Source: Streptomyces sp. NBC_01446 (GTDB taxonomy: Bacteria; Actinomycetota; Actinomycetes; Streptomycetales; Streptomycetaceae). Taken from it: 64,000 nt of DNA. Position 1 is the first letter of the stretch; the number at the start of each line of letters is the position of its first letter. Made by a program: the position numbers and the translations under genes. Where the stretch lies: the NCBI RefSeq assembly GCF_026340095.1, contig NZ_JAPEPO010000002.1:248001-312000 (forward strand). The letters are read 5' to 3'. Below, in pieces: positions 33,083-41,894 of this stretch. The notes below the pieces were generated by a model. It worked only from the letters and a program-made list of their open reading frames with translations, was not told the DNA's origin and searched no databases.

Positions 33083-34405
33083 TCAAGTTCCGTGGTTGTG
33101 CTGGTTGTTGCTGTGAGGGGTGGGTAGCGGTGCAGGCACGGGCTTCGTGATCATTAGGGTGTCTACGCCTCGTGATCATGAGAAGGTCCCGTGCCTGCTG
33201 TTGCATCCTCCCCGATCCCTGCCGTACTTGTGAAGCTGGGTCCGCTGGAACCCGGCCAGGTCGCTGATCTGCGCCCCTACTTCGACTCCATCCCCGACCC
33301 GCGCTCGCGGCGGGGCCGGTGGTACTCGCTGACGGCGATCTTGATGGTGTGTGCCTGTGCGGTCGTCTCGGGCGCCAGGAGCATCGACGAGCTCGCCGAA
33401 TGGGGCGCCCGGGCCTCGGGTGGGCTGCTGGCCGCCCTCGGTGTACGCCGCCATCCACTGCGGTGGCGGCGTACACCGTCGCCGGCGACGATCGGGCGGG
33501 TGCTGATCGCCGTCGACGGCGATGCCCTGGACGCCGCGGTGGGCGCCTACCTCACCGACCGGCACCGCACCGTCGTGTCCACCGCGCACCGGCGGGCCAT
33601 CGCGGTGGACGGCAAGACGCTCAAGGGCTCAGCGCGTTTGGACGTGACCCGCCGTCACCTGCTGTCGGCGGTCAGCCACACCACCGTCGTGACACTCGCG
33701 CAGGCCGAGGTCGGCGCGAAGACCAACGAAACCACGCACTTTAAGCCGCTGCTGGCACCGCTGGACCTGGCCGGCACTCTCGTCACCTTCGATGCGCTGC
33801 ACTCGGTCAAGGCGAAAATCACCTGGCTGGTCGAGACGAAGAAGGCCCACTACATCGCCGTGATCAAGACCAACCAGCCCACCGCCCACAGCCAGCTCGC
33901 CACGCTGCCGTGGCGTGACATCGCCGTCCAGCACACCCACTCCGAGGTCGGGCACGGCCGGCGCGAGTCCCGTTCGATCAAGACCTGCGGCATCGCGGAC
34001 GAACTCGGTGGCATCGCCTTTCCGCACGCGAAGCTCGCCATCCGCGTCCACCGCCGGCGCCGGCCGACCGGCAGCCGCGAGAGTCGCGAGAGCGTCTACG
34101 CCGTGACCAGCCTCGAAGCCCACCAGACCAGCCCCGCGGACCTCGCCGCCGCGATTCGCGGGCACTGGGGAGTGGAAAACTCCAGCCACCACATCAGAGA
34201 CGTCACCTTCGCCGAGGACGCCTCCACCGTCCACACCGGGGCCGCACCCCGAGCCATGGCCACCTTCCGCAACCTGGCCATCGGCGTGCTGAAGACCCTC
34301 GGCGCCGAGAACATCGCCAAAACCACCCGGGCGATCCGCGACGAACCACGACGGGCACTCCCGATCCTGGGCATCATCAACAACCAGGACACCCACGGAA
34401 CTTGA
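33083..34405. mobile_element. ISAs1-family insertion sequence, complete
   Basis: 28-bp terminal inverted repeats with two mismatches: the left end begins TCAAGTTCCGTGGTTGTGCT and the right end, read inward, TCAAGTTCCGTGGGTGTCCT. They enclose a single transposase gene. I see no clear target duplication next to the ends, so one flank may have been rearranged after insertion. The element sits in an IstA fragment. Confidence 0.88.
33191..34405 (+). CDS. ISAs1-family transposase
   Basis: 404 aa from GTG 33191 with GAAGG upstream. The N-terminal DUF4338/H-repeat-type part (YFDSIPDPRSRRGRWYSLTA) leads into the DDE core: AIAVDGKTLKGSARLD, LVTFDALHSVKAKITWLVE and IRGHWGVENSSHHIRDVTFA. All three acidic motifs are present and the frame is intact. 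The stop codon lies in the right inverted repeat. It catalyses its own element's transposition. Confidence 0.93.
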   Translation: MPAVASSPIPAVLVKLGPLEPGQVADLRPYFDSIPDPRSRRGRWYSLTAILMVCACAVVSGARSIDELAEWGARASGGLLAALGVRRHPLRWRRTPSPATIGRVLIAVDGDALDAAVGAYLTDRHRTVVSTAHRRAIAVDGKTLKGSARLDVTRRHLLSAVSHTTVVTLAQAEVGAKTNETTHFKPLLAPLDLAGTLVTFDALHSVKAKITWLVETKKAHYIAVIKTNQPTAHSQLATLPWRDIAVQHTHSEVGHGRRESRSIKTCGIADELGGIAFPHAKLAIRVHRRRRPTGSRESRESVYAVTSLEAHQTSPADLAAAIRGHWGVENSSHHIRDVTFAEDASTVHTGAAPRAMATFRNLAIGVLKTLGAENIAKTTRAIRDEPRRALPILGIINNQDTHGT

Positions 34406-34565
34406 TCAAGCCCTGTCTATGAACCGGGCGAGAACAGGAGCAGTGCCGCTGAATATGCACGTCATGAATCCGCGCCTGCCTTCTTGACGGTGCAGCCCGG
34501 GCAGGCGTGAGGTGACGCCGTACCCACAAAAGGTCGGTCCGGGTGCCCGGCTACTCAGGGGCGCG

Positions 34566-35951
34566 TCAGGAAAGGATCCGCACGAGTGCGGAGAGTGCCT
34601 GAGGCCACGCAGCGTCGGAGGGCACCCCGTATCCAACGACGAGGGCATCGGCCATGGCGCTCAGGGACCGGTCATGGCGGTATCGGGACAGGCCAGCCAC
34701 TTTGAGGCCCTGCCGGGCTGCCGACTGAAGGACCCGCTGCTCGGTCCCGGGCGGCAAACCGAGCACGGTGTGAAGGCCAGCCGCTGTCCCGATGACGCGC
34801 ACCTTTGGGGCGTGCTGGAGCAGGGCTGTGACGAGAGCGTCTCGTCGATCGCGGTAGCGCCGACGGGCAGCACGTACGTGATGGTCGTAGGCGCCGGAGG
34901 TGATGAATTCCGCCATCGTCAGCTGGCTGACTACCTCGCACGAGTCGATCTGCCCCTTGGCCGCCACGGCTTCCTCAGCGAGCGTGGGAGGCAGCGCCAT
35001 CCAGGCCAGCCGCAGGCCAGGAGCAAGGGTCTGGCTGGCGGTACCCAGGTAGACCACGCAGTCGGGGTCGAGTCCTTGGAGCGCCCCGACAGACTGGCGG
35101 TCGAACCGGAACTCACCGTCGTAGTCATCCTCCAGGACCAGCCCGCCGGTCCGTCTGGCCCATTCCACGACGGCCGTCCGGCGATCGCGCTGCAATGCCG
35201 TGCCCACGGGGAACTGGTGAGCCGGTGTGAGTAGGACCGCATCGGTGCCGACGGGCGGCACCGGGTCGGTCCCGTGGGTGTCCAAGGGAAGCGGGAGGGT
35301 CTTCAGCCCAGCAGCCGCCAGCAGGCCCCAGTACCTGTCTAGGCCGTAGGACTCGACGGCGACGTTCCTCGCCCCCCGCCCGGCCAGGACTCCGCTCAGG
35401 ATCTGCAGGCCGTGGGAGACGCCGGCGCAGATCAGTATGTGCTCCGGACTTACGTGCACGCCCCGGGCTCGAGCGAGATGGTCTGCGAGTGCGGCCCGTA
35501 GTTCCGGCCGACCGCGTGGGTCGCCATAGCCGAGCGCGTCGTCGGGGGCCGCGGCCAGGGCGCGGCGTGTGGCCCTCAGCCAGGCTGCACGAGGAAAAGC
35601 GGCTAGGTCGGGGCTACCTGGGATCAGGTCGTGGCAAAAGTCCCCGGATGGATCGGCGGCCGAGCGCGCCAAGATCGGTCGAGTGATCATCCTGTCTGCC
35701 ACGAGTGTGCCTGAGCCTCTGCGGGCGGTAAGCCATCCCTCGGCGACGAGGTCGGCATAGGCGTCGGCCACGGTGTTGCGGGCAAGGCCGAGGTCGGTGG
35801 CGAGCTGACGGGAGGAGGGCAGCCGTGTCCCTGGGGCCAGGTGGCCGGTGCGGACAGCTTCGCGCACGGCTTCGGCCAGCTTACGGCGTACACCTCGGCC
35901 AGCTCGTATCAAATCAGGGGTGATACCCGAAGCAGCCCAGAATTCCGACAT
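34566..35951 (-). CDS. MocR-type regulator lacking the PLP lysine
   Basis: 461 aa from ATG 35951. The N-terminal GntR winged helix (LAEAVREAVRTGHLAPGTRL, LGLARNTVADAYADLVAEGW) is joined to a fold-type I aminotransferase domain (DDALGYGDPRGRPELRAALA, LLTPAHQFPVGTALQRDRRT, LVLEDDYDGEFRFDRQSVGA). At the site where PLP normally forms a Schiff base the protein reads VYLGTASQTLAPGLRL. The neighbouring MocR at 37052 has SASKSLAPG, so the Lys is a Gln here (codon CAG). It may have lost PLP chemistry but kept DNA binding. It is divergent from two small genes; a TATAGAT...TGTAGAT direct repeat lies in the shared region near 36035. Confidence 0.92.
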   Translation of the reverse strand: MSEFWAASGITPDLIRAGRGVRRKLAEAVREAVRTGHLAPGTRLPSSRQLATDLGLARNTVADAYADLVAEGWLTARRGSGTLVADRMITRPILARSAADPSGDFCHDLIPGSPDLAAFPRAAWLRATRRALAAAPDDALGYGDPRGRPELRAALADHLARARGVHVSPEHILICAGVSHGLQILSGVLAGRGARNVAVESYGLDRYWGLLAAAGLKTLPLPLDTHGTDPVPPVGTDAVLLTPAHQFPVGTALQRDRRTAVVEWARRTGGLVLEDDYDGEFRFDRQSVGALQGLDPDCVVYLGTASQTLAPGLRLAWMALPPTLAEEAVAAKGQIDSCEVVSQLTMAEFITSGAYDHHVRAARRRYRDRRDALVTALLQHAPKVRVIGTAAGLHTVLGLPPGTEQRVLQSAARQGLKVAGLSRYRHDRSLSAMADALVVGYGVPSDAAWPQALSALVRILS

Positions 35952-36195
35952 GGTGTGAACAGTACTGGCGAACGGCGGCGGGTGTAAGCGCCGCTGCGGA
36001 GCGGCCCAACTCTCCACGAAGGGTGTCGATCCCCTATAGATGAGCTGTAGATCAAAGCTGCAATACTATTTGCGGAGAAGCAACGTGCTGATCGGCCCTG
36101 CGCTAACCCGCGCTTGCCAGGTGCATCAGTTTCAACGAAAGCTAGCGTGAGGCTGGGCCTGAACTTTGTGCCCGGACAGGAATTCGGAGGACATC

Positions 36196-36378
36196 GTGAG
36201 CAATGCCAACTCTACGGCGCAAGAGAATGCTCAAGTGGCGCTTTTCGAGGCCATCGCGTCTCAAGCACGACAGCAGGAAGGGCACAAGGATCATGGAGCG
36301 GTCGCAGCATCCTTGAAGGACCTGGCAGAGGCGTTTGCCTGGGCTGCGAACCAGCACGAGAGCCCGAGCGATCAGTGA
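36196..36378 (+). CDS. Small hypothetical protein, 60 aa
   Basis: The GTG at 36196 follows CGGAGGA by 6 nt. The sequence VSNANSTAQENAQVALFEAI, ASQARQQEGHKDHGAVAASL and KDLAEAFAWAANQ is helical and soluble and ends soon after. It is the kind of small streptomycete protein often found in strain-specific regions. It lies immediately downstream of the divergent MocR region and may be its target. The function is unknown. Confidence 0.65.
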   Translation: MSNANSTAQENAQVALFEAIASQARQQEGHKDHGAVAASLKDLAEAFAWAANQHESPSDQ

Positions 36379-36466
36379 AGGTTGCCAGCACTTGAACGGC
36401 CGATCTCTCGCGCTGAGCATGGCGCGGAGCAATGCCCGTCACATCTGTTCGAACGAAGGAGACGTG

Positions 36467-36664
36467 ATGTCTGAAGGCCCTGGCGACGATGAGTGGGGAG
36501 AGCCAACTCCAGATGCGGTCCTCCACACCGGCACGGAACAGTTGCCCGACCCGGAAGATGTAGTACTGGCATCTGGTCACGACATCACACCGGAAAGGCT
36601 TGAACAGGCACGCCGCCTTCTCGACGAAGAGGGCGCTGCCGGTGTAGAAAAGTTGCTCCCTTGA
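36467..36664 (+). CDS. Small acidic hypothetical protein, 65 aa
   Basis: The ATG at 36467 follows GAAGGAG by 5 nt. MSEGPGDDEWGEPTPDAVLH, then PDPEDVVLASGHDITPERLE and QARRLLDEEGAAGVEKLLP: an acidic protein with a C-terminal helix. It is probably co-transcribed with the 60-aa gene just upstream, under the divergent MocR promoter region. I do not recognise the family. Confidence 0.65.
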   Translation: MSEGPGDDEWGEPTPDAVLHTGTEQLPDPEDVVLASGHDITPERLEQARRLLDEEGAAGVEKLLP

Positions 36665-36852
36665 AAGAGCACCGCTGCAACGTCCGGGAGCGGCCAGGCT
36701 GCTCCCGGCCTGCACCGCGTAAGGAGCAGTCTCCGTGTCGGCAGGGCGAGTTCCCGCGTGGTCGGACCGCGCGAACGGCGCTAGGAGATCTTTAAGGGTG
36801 TGGGTTATGTGGGGTCGTGACGGATGTCGTGGTCTGCGCTATGCCGGAGGGA

Positions 36853-37050
36853 TGAGGTATCCCGATGGCGGAGGGCTGACGGCTCAGGAGCGGGTTCGGC
36901 GTGAGCAGGTCCGGTTGGCGGCCGCTGATCTGATCGAGGCGGGCGCCAGTGACCGGGAGGTGGCCCGGCAGTTCAGGGTGACCCGTATGTCGGCGAACCG
37001 CTGGCGGCGGGCGTTGGCCACGGGTGGTCGGCAGGCCCTGGTCTCCAAGG
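36853..37050 (+). pseudogene. IS630-family transposase, N-terminal fragment
   Basis: MRYPDGGGLTAQERVRREQV, RLAAADLIEAGASDREVARQ and FRVTRMSANRWRRALATGGR match the N-terminal winged-helix part of IS630-group transposases. Homology ends after RQALVSK at the 3' end of the convergent MocR gene. The catalytic domain is lost. Confidence 0.8.
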
Positions 37051-37051
37051 T

Positions 37052-38494
37052 TCAACTAGGCATCACCCTGCACAGTGCGTCCAGTGCGCCCGCCCACGCG
37101 CTGTCCGAGGGCGCCGCGTAGTTGACCACCAGGCCGTCCCGTTCGGGCAACTGCCACCCACAGTCCGCCACTTCGTAGCGGAACTGCGTCAACCCCCTGA
37201 TCGCCAGACCTTGCCGGGCCGCGGCCTGGACCACCGAACTCTCAGTTCCACGAGGGAGGTCGAGGACCGTCTGCAGTCCTGCCGCTATGCCGGCCACACG
37301 AATGCCGGGAGCCCTCTGGCGCAGGACCGCGACCAGCTGCTCGCGGCGGCGCCGGTAGCGCAGCCGCATCGAGCGCACATGACGGTCGTACGCGCCCGAG
37401 GCGATGAATTCCGCGAGCGTCAGCTGCTCCAGGGCGCTCGTCATGTAGTCGCCGTGCCCTTTGGCCGTCACGATCTCCGGGATGAGTTCCTCCGGGAGCA
37501 CCATCCATCCGAGCCGTACCCCCGGCGCCAGGGACTTACTTGCGGAACCGAAGTACACCACCCTCTGCGGATCGAGGCCCTGCAGGGCACCCACCGGCTG
37601 GCGGTCGTACCGGAACTCCCCGTCGTAGTCGTCCTCCAGGATCAGGCCGCCGGTGGCACGTGCCCAGTCGACGGCCGCCGCGCGCCGCTCCGGGCTGAGC
37701 GCGACCCCCGTCGGGAACTGGTGCGCCGGGGTCAGCAGCACCGCGCCCACTCCGCGCAGTCGCGCCAGGTCGTCGATGCGTGCGCCATGTTCGTCGACGT
37801 AGAGGGGCTGGGTGTGCAGACCGGCGTTCGTCAGCAGGTCGCGATGCAGATCGAAACCGTAGGCCTCGACGGCCACCGCCCCCACCCGCCGCACCCTGAG
37901 CGCCTGGGCCATCAGCGCCAGGCCGTGGTGGAAACCGGAACAGATGACGATCCGCTCCGGCCCGGCATATACCCCGCGGGCCCGCGTCAGGTAGTCCGCG
38001 AGTGCTGTACGCAGCTCCATGCGACCGCGGGCGTCTCCGTAGCCCAAGGCGCTGTGCGGCCCGGCGGTCAGAGCCCGGCGGGCCGCGGTGAGCCACTGCG
38101 TGCGCGGAAAGTTCGCGAGGTCCGGTACACCCGTCAGCAGGCCGTACCCGGGAAGGTGCTCGTCCGGCCTCGTGCGGGGAGCGTCGGGCGCGGCCCTGTG
38201 CGGCTCGACCCGGGTGGCCACCCGGGTCCCGGAGCCCTGCCGGGCGGTTAGCCAGCCTTCGGCGATCAGCTCGGCGTAGGACTCGACCACGGTGTTGCGG
38301 GAGACGCCGAGATCCGCGGCAAGTGAGCGGGAGGCCGGCAGCCGGCAGCCGGGCACCAGACGCCCGGTGCGCACGGCCTCCCGCAAGGCGTCCGTGAGCC
38401 CTGCGCGCAGCCCGGGCCCGCGCAGCTCCAGATGGAGGTCGGCACCGAACGTGGGGGGAGGATCGGGCGCGGAATTGGTCCGGGAATCTCTCAC
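37052..38494 (-). CDS. MocR-type PLP-dependent regulator
   Basis: 480 aa if the GTG at 38494 is the start; an upstream ATG at 38575 lacks support. GntR winged helix (LTDALREAVRTGRLVPGCRL, LGVSRNTVVESYAELIAEGW) plus aminotransferase-like domain (HSALGYGDARGRMELRTALA, ILEDDYDGEFRYDRQPVGAL, YFGSASKSLAPGVRLGWMVL) with the PLP Lys intact. It is divergent from the SnoaL-like remnant and the lyase-nitroreductase-quinone reductase operon, its likely target. No ribosome site precedes the GTG, and a TATGGT hexamer about 15 nt upstream could be the -10 of a leaderless transcript. It is similar to the MocR at 34566. Confidence 0.92.
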   Translation of the reverse strand: MRDSRTNSAPDPPPTFGADLHLELRGPGLRAGLTDALREAVRTGRLVPGCRLPASRSLAADLGVSRNTVVESYAELIAEGWLTARQGSGTRVATRVEPHRAAPDAPRTRPDEHLPGYGLLTGVPDLANFPRTQWLTAARRALTAGPHSALGYGDARGRMELRTALADYLTRARGVYAGPERIVICSGFHHGLALMAQALRVRRVGAVAVEAYGFDLHRDLLTNAGLHTQPLYVDEHGARIDDLARLRGVGAVLLTPAHQFPTGVALSPERRAAAVDWARATGGLILEDDYDGEFRYDRQPVGALQGLDPQRVVYFGSASKSLAPGVRLGWMVLPEELIPEIVTAKGHGDYMTSALEQLTLAEFIASGAYDRHVRSMRLRYRRRREQLVAVLRQRAPGIRVAGIAAGLQTVLDLPRGTESSVVQAAARQGLAIRGLTQFRYEVADCGWQLPERDGLVVNYAAPSDSAWAGALDALCRVMPS

Positions 38495-38689
38495 GTAAAT
38501 GGACCATACTCCCGCACCACTGAGACCGTAGCGTTGCGGGCATGACGACGAATCAAGCGCACGGGAGCACCGCACGTCTCCCGAACCCCTACGTCACGTG
38601 TCTGGACCTGGGATCCGCCGGCGCGGTCGTCACCACAGGCTGGGGACGGACCGTTCAGAAGACGGGAGAACGGGGCAAGGTTACCGGCC

Positions 38690-38888
38690 AGGTACTGGGA
38701 CCTACCTCACCGACGGGCATCAGTTGATCTGGGAGTACCCGCGCCAGACAGCGACGGGCGAACAGACCCACCTCGTCGAGTCGATGGACATCGTCGACTG
38801 ACTCATCGCGCGTCATCTCGTCTGTTGGGGCTGGGTCGGCTTTAAGAAGCTCCACGCCGCCGCCAACAACACCCCACCCACCGGTTGA
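38690..38888 (+). pseudogene. SnoaL/NTF2-like protein remnant
   Basis: The frame reads GTYLTDGHQLIWEYPRQTAT, GEQTHLVESMDIVD, then a TGA stop at 38799, and continues in frame LIARHLVCWGWVGFKKLHAA to a second stop at 38886. This is the C-terminal part of a SnoaL-like (NTF2-fold) protein with an internal nonsense codon. An open frame from 38542 (MTTNQAHGSTARLPNPYVTC) may be its original start, with a deletion and frameshift between. It lies at the head of the operon downstream of the divergent MocR. Confidence 0.6.
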
Positions 38889-38969
38889 CCGCCGGAACCC
38901 TCGACGCGGTCCGCGCACCCAGCCGGCTAACCCCTCACCGGCTCAACGATCATTCAGGAAAGGGTCGAC

Positions 38970-39794
38970 ATGCCGGGCTCCGAACTCTATGAGAAATTCA
39001 TGGCGCTGCACACCCGCGACGGTGGCCTCGTCATGCCGAACGCCTGGGACGGCCTCTCGGCACTGATGCTGGCCGATGCCGGCTTCGAGGCGATCGCGAC
39101 ATCGTCGGCGGCGCTCGCGGCCACGCTCGGCCGCCTCGACGGGCGTCATGAAGTCACCCTCGAAGAGCACCTCGAGCATGCACGGCTGCTCGGCCGACTC
39201 ACCGGGCTGCCCGTCAACGGAGACTTCGAGGACGGTTACGGCGACACGCCTGAAGGCGTCGCCGCGACCGTTGAGGCCGCCGTGGAGTCTGGCCTCGCCG
39301 GTATCGGGGTCGAGGACACCTCGGGCAATCCCGATCAACCCATCCGCGGCTTCGACGAGGCAGTCAATCGCATACGTAGCGCCGTCGCCGCGGCCAAAGG
39401 GCGCATCGTCGTCACCGGCCGCACCGACAACTTCATCCAGGGACGGCCCGATCTCGAGGACACCATCCGGCGTCTGACGGCCTTCGCCGACGTCGGCGCC
39501 GATGTGCTCTACGCCCCATACCCACCCGACCTCGACGCACTCGTCGCGATCGTCACCGCGGTCGCGCCGACACCGGTGAACGTCCTCGTGTCACCGTCGG
39601 ACAAGGTGCTGACCGTCGCCGAACTGCAGAAGGCCGGGGTCAAGCGCATCAGCTTGGGCCCATTGCTCTACACCCAAGCGATGGGCGCACTCGAACAAGC
39701 CACGAAGGCGCTCGTCGCGGGCGACCTCGCCTCGGCGACGACAGGTATGAGCTTCGACCGCGTCAGCGAACTGCTTGCCCGCGGCACGAAATAG
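38970..39794 (+). CDS. Isocitrate lyase/PEP mutase-family protein
   Basis: 274 aa, ATG with AAAGGG upstream. LVMPNAWDGLSALMLADAGF, GLPVNGDFEDGYGDTPEGVA, GLAGIGVEDTSGNPDQPIRG and IVVTGRTDNFIQGR fit the PEP mutase/isocitrate lyase superfamily (TIM barrel; metal-binding Asp/Glu in GDFEDGYG and GVEDTS). The family cleaves or makes C-C or P-C bonds next to a carboxylate. The lyase-type catalytic Cys loop (KKCGH) is not present, so the exact reaction is open. It is the first intact gene of an operon with a nitroreductase and a quinone reductase. Confidence 0.88.
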   Translation: MPGSELYEKFMALHTRDGGLVMPNAWDGLSALMLADAGFEAIATSSAALAATLGRLDGRHEVTLEEHLEHARLLGRLTGLPVNGDFEDGYGDTPEGVAATVEAAVESGLAGIGVEDTSGNPDQPIRGFDEAVNRIRSAVAAAKGRIVVTGRTDNFIQGRPDLEDTIRRLTAFADVGADVLYAPYPPDLDALVAIVTAVAPTPVNVLVSPSDKVLTVAELQKAGVKRISLGPLLYTQAMGALEQATKALVAGDLASATTGMSFDRVSELLARGTK

Positions 39795-39853
39795 CCCAAA
39801 CCCTGCGAACCACCGCTCCTCACCCACTCATCGCAAGAAGAAGGCAGATTGAC

Positions 39854-40501
39854 ATGAATCTCGACAAGCTCATGAACAAGCACCTCACCAGGTATTTCGA
39901 CCCCAGCAAGACCATTCCGGAGGAAACCCTTCAGCAGCTGCTGAGGTTCCTGCGCTCTACGCCGTCATCGGTGAACGTACAGCCCAACCACTTCTACGTC
40001 CTCGCCACGCCCGAAGGCAAAGAGCAGCTCGCCAACAACCTGGGCGAACGATTCCAGGACAACGCCGAGAAGATCCTGAACGCGTCGCACACCATCATCC
40101 TCACCACCCGGGCAGATCTGCCTGACAGCCACCTCGAGGCGGTGTTCACGAAGGAGAAGGCCGACGGCCGGTTCTCTGACCCGTCAAAGCAGGAGCTGTG
40201 GGAATCAATGACCCGAGACTTCCTCAACCTGCGCAACTACGGCTACAAGGACCTGAACCACTGGATGGAGAAGCAGACCTACATGGCGATGGGCCTGACC
40301 ATGATGGCGGCCGCTGAGCTCGGCGTCGAGGCCACGCCGCTGGAGGGGTTCGACCCGACCAGTGTCGACAAGGCGTTCAAGATCCGCGAGAGCGGACACA
40401 GCACGACGGTGCTGCTGGCCCTCGGCTACCCCGACCCGGAGAGGGTGTACACCACCCCGATCTCGCGATTCGCCCCCGACCAGCTGTTCACCTTCATCTA
40501 A
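39854..40501 (+). CDS. NfsB-like NAD(P)H nitroreductase
   Basis: 215 aa. TRYFDPSKTIPEETLQQLLR, LRSTPSSVNVQPNHFYVLAT, EKADGRFSDPSKQELWESMT, QTYMAMGLTMMAAAELGVEA and TPLEGFDP are characteristic of the oxygen-insensitive nitroreductase/dihydropteridine reductase group (E. coli NfsB type). The SSVNVQP segment and the GFD loop contact FMN. It reduces nitroaromatics or quinones by two-electron steps. It lies 60 bp downstream of the lyase gene and 53 bp before the quinone reductase gene; all three are probably co-transcribed. Confidence 0.93.
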   Translation: MNLDKLMNKHLTRYFDPSKTIPEETLQQLLRFLRSTPSSVNVQPNHFYVLATPEGKEQLANNLGERFQDNAEKILNASHTIILTTRADLPDSHLEAVFTKEKADGRFSDPSKQELWESMTRDFLNLRNYGYKDLNHWMEKQTYMAMGLTMMAAAELGVEATPLEGFDPTSVDKAFKIRESGHSTTVLLALGYPDPERVYTTPISRFAPDQLFTFI

Positions 40502-40503
40502 AA

Positions 40504-41492
40504 ACCCACCCGGAAACCAAACCCACAACATGTGCGAGGAAGAGGACAATCTCGATGAAAGCCATTGTGGTAACCGACCAGGCCGCGGGAACGGCCGGGA
40601 TGACGCTGACGGAGCGGCCTGAGCCGCCCGCATCGATCAACGACGTCATCGTTCAGATTCATGCATCGGGCTTCGTCCCGACTGAGATGGAGTGGCCATC
40701 GACCTGGACCGATCGCGCCGGCCGTGACAAGACACCGTCGATCCCCGGCCACGAGCTGGCCGGAGTGGTCACCGCCCTCGGCTACGGCACGACGGGGCTG
40801 TCGGTCGGGCAGCGGGTGTTCGGCCTCGCCGACTGGCACCGCGACGGCACCCTGGCGGAGTACGTGGCGATCGAAGCACGCAACCTCGCACCGCTGCCCG
40901 GCGACGTCGACTTCACCGTCGGCGCGTCCCTGCCCATCTCAGGTCTGACCGCGTGGCAAGGGCTGTTCCAGCACGGCCGCCTCCAGTCTGGCCAGACCGT
41001 CCTCGCCCATGGCGCGGCCGGGGCAGTGGGGACGATGGTGACCCAGCTCGCACGTGAGGCCGGCGCCTACGTCATCGGCACCGGACGCGCCGCCGACCGG
41101 GAGAAGGCACTCGACTTCGGCGCGCACGAGTTCGTCGACCTCGAAAATGACGCGCTGAAAGACGTCGGCCGCGTCGATCTCGTCTTCGATGTCATCGGTG
41201 GCGACGTTCAGAAACGGTCCGCTGCCCTGATCAAGGCTGGAGGAACGCTGGTCTCCATCGTCGGCCCGGTCGAGGCGCGACCCGCTGACGGCCTGGCGGT
41301 GGACTTCGTAGTCGAGGTCGATCGTGCCCAACTGGGCGAGATCGTGCAGCGAGTGCGGGACGGACGACTGCGGACAAACATCGGTGACGTCGCAAGCTTG
41401 GACGATGCCGTTGGTGCCCTTAACCCGACCACGCGACGCCGCGGGAAGACAGTCATCCGCGTACGCCCGTAGGAAGTGACGGCCACAGTCCG
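40504..41492. repeat. 989-bp direct repeat, copy 1
   Basis: Matches 44347..45335 with an offset of exactly 3843 bp. It holds the entire quinone reductase gene, 50 bp of upstream DNA with its ribosome site, and 20 bp beyond the stop. By eye only five differences lie in the coding part and a few outside it. Confidence 0.93.
40555..41472 (+). CDS. Quinone oxidoreductase-like MDR protein, copy 1
   Basis: 305 aa. MKAIVVTDQAAGTAGMTLTE, IPGHELAGVVTALGYGTTGL, VGQRVFGLADWHRDGTLAEY and the Rossmann motif VLAHGAAGAVGTMVTQLARE mark a medium-chain dehydrogenase/reductase of the zinc-free quinone reductase type. No zinc-ligand Cys cluster is present. It probably uses NADPH to reduce quinones or enals, consistent with its nitroreductase neighbour. 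The start follows GAGGAAGAGGAC. An almost identical second copy is at 44398. Confidence 0.93.
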   Translation: MKAIVVTDQAAGTAGMTLTERPEPPASINDVIVQIHASGFVPTEMEWPSTWTDRAGRDKTPSIPGHELAGVVTALGYGTTGLSVGQRVFGLADWHRDGTLAEYVAIEARNLAPLPGDVDFTVGASLPISGLTAWQGLFQHGRLQSGQTVLAHGAAGAVGTMVTQLAREAGAYVIGTGRAADREKALDFGAHEFVDLENDALKDVGRVDLVFDVIGGDVQKRSAALIKAGGTLVSIVGPVEARPADGLAVDFVVEVDRAQLGEIVQRVRDGRLRTNIGDVASLDDAVGALNPTTRRRGKTVIRVRP

Positions 41493-41894
41493 CCTGGCAG
41501 GTCATGGGCCTGGTACGCGTGGCGGTTCGGGTACTTGCGCCGATCGGTGACCATGGCGTAGATCATCGGGCAGGTCCGGTTCCGGCGGGATGCCGGGTTC
41601 GGCTGCCCCCGCGACCGGCCCCCGCCTACGATCCGTCAGCAGGTCGGCACGCTGTGGCGGGGACCTGATGTCACCGGTGCGGATGCCATATGAGTATTTG
41701 CCGCTGTGTCTCGGTGTACGCGGATTTGGCCGCCTGCGTCGCGCCGCCCGCGTAGCTGTCTCTGTACCCCCGTCGGCTTCCGTCACTGTTGCCGGCGTGC
41801 GGGCGCCGCCGTTCGTGGCGGTCATTCGGGAGACGCCGCCTTGGGCCTTGGCCGGGCGGTCAGGGCACTCGGATCGATAGAGGAGTTGATCACC
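41473..41894. other. Spacer after the quinone reductase operon
   Basis: No supported gene. The minus strand near 41502-41590 reads MIYAMVTDRRKYPNRHAYQA, which looks like protein but breaks off at once and is unidentified. The ribosome site of the next gene is at the right end. Confidence 0.35.

Noticed and set aside
33060..34440. Target duplication around the ISAs1 element from the similar GTCTATGAACC sequences on both sides
   Set aside because: The similarity does not abut the inverted repeats and is explained by two IstA-like fragments; it is too long and too distant for an ISAs1 duplication.
38494..38510. GGACCATACTCCC near the MocR 2 start as a tenth stress operator
   Set aside because: Only the left half matches; the right half lacks GTCC, and the neighbourhood is unrelated to the TetR locus.
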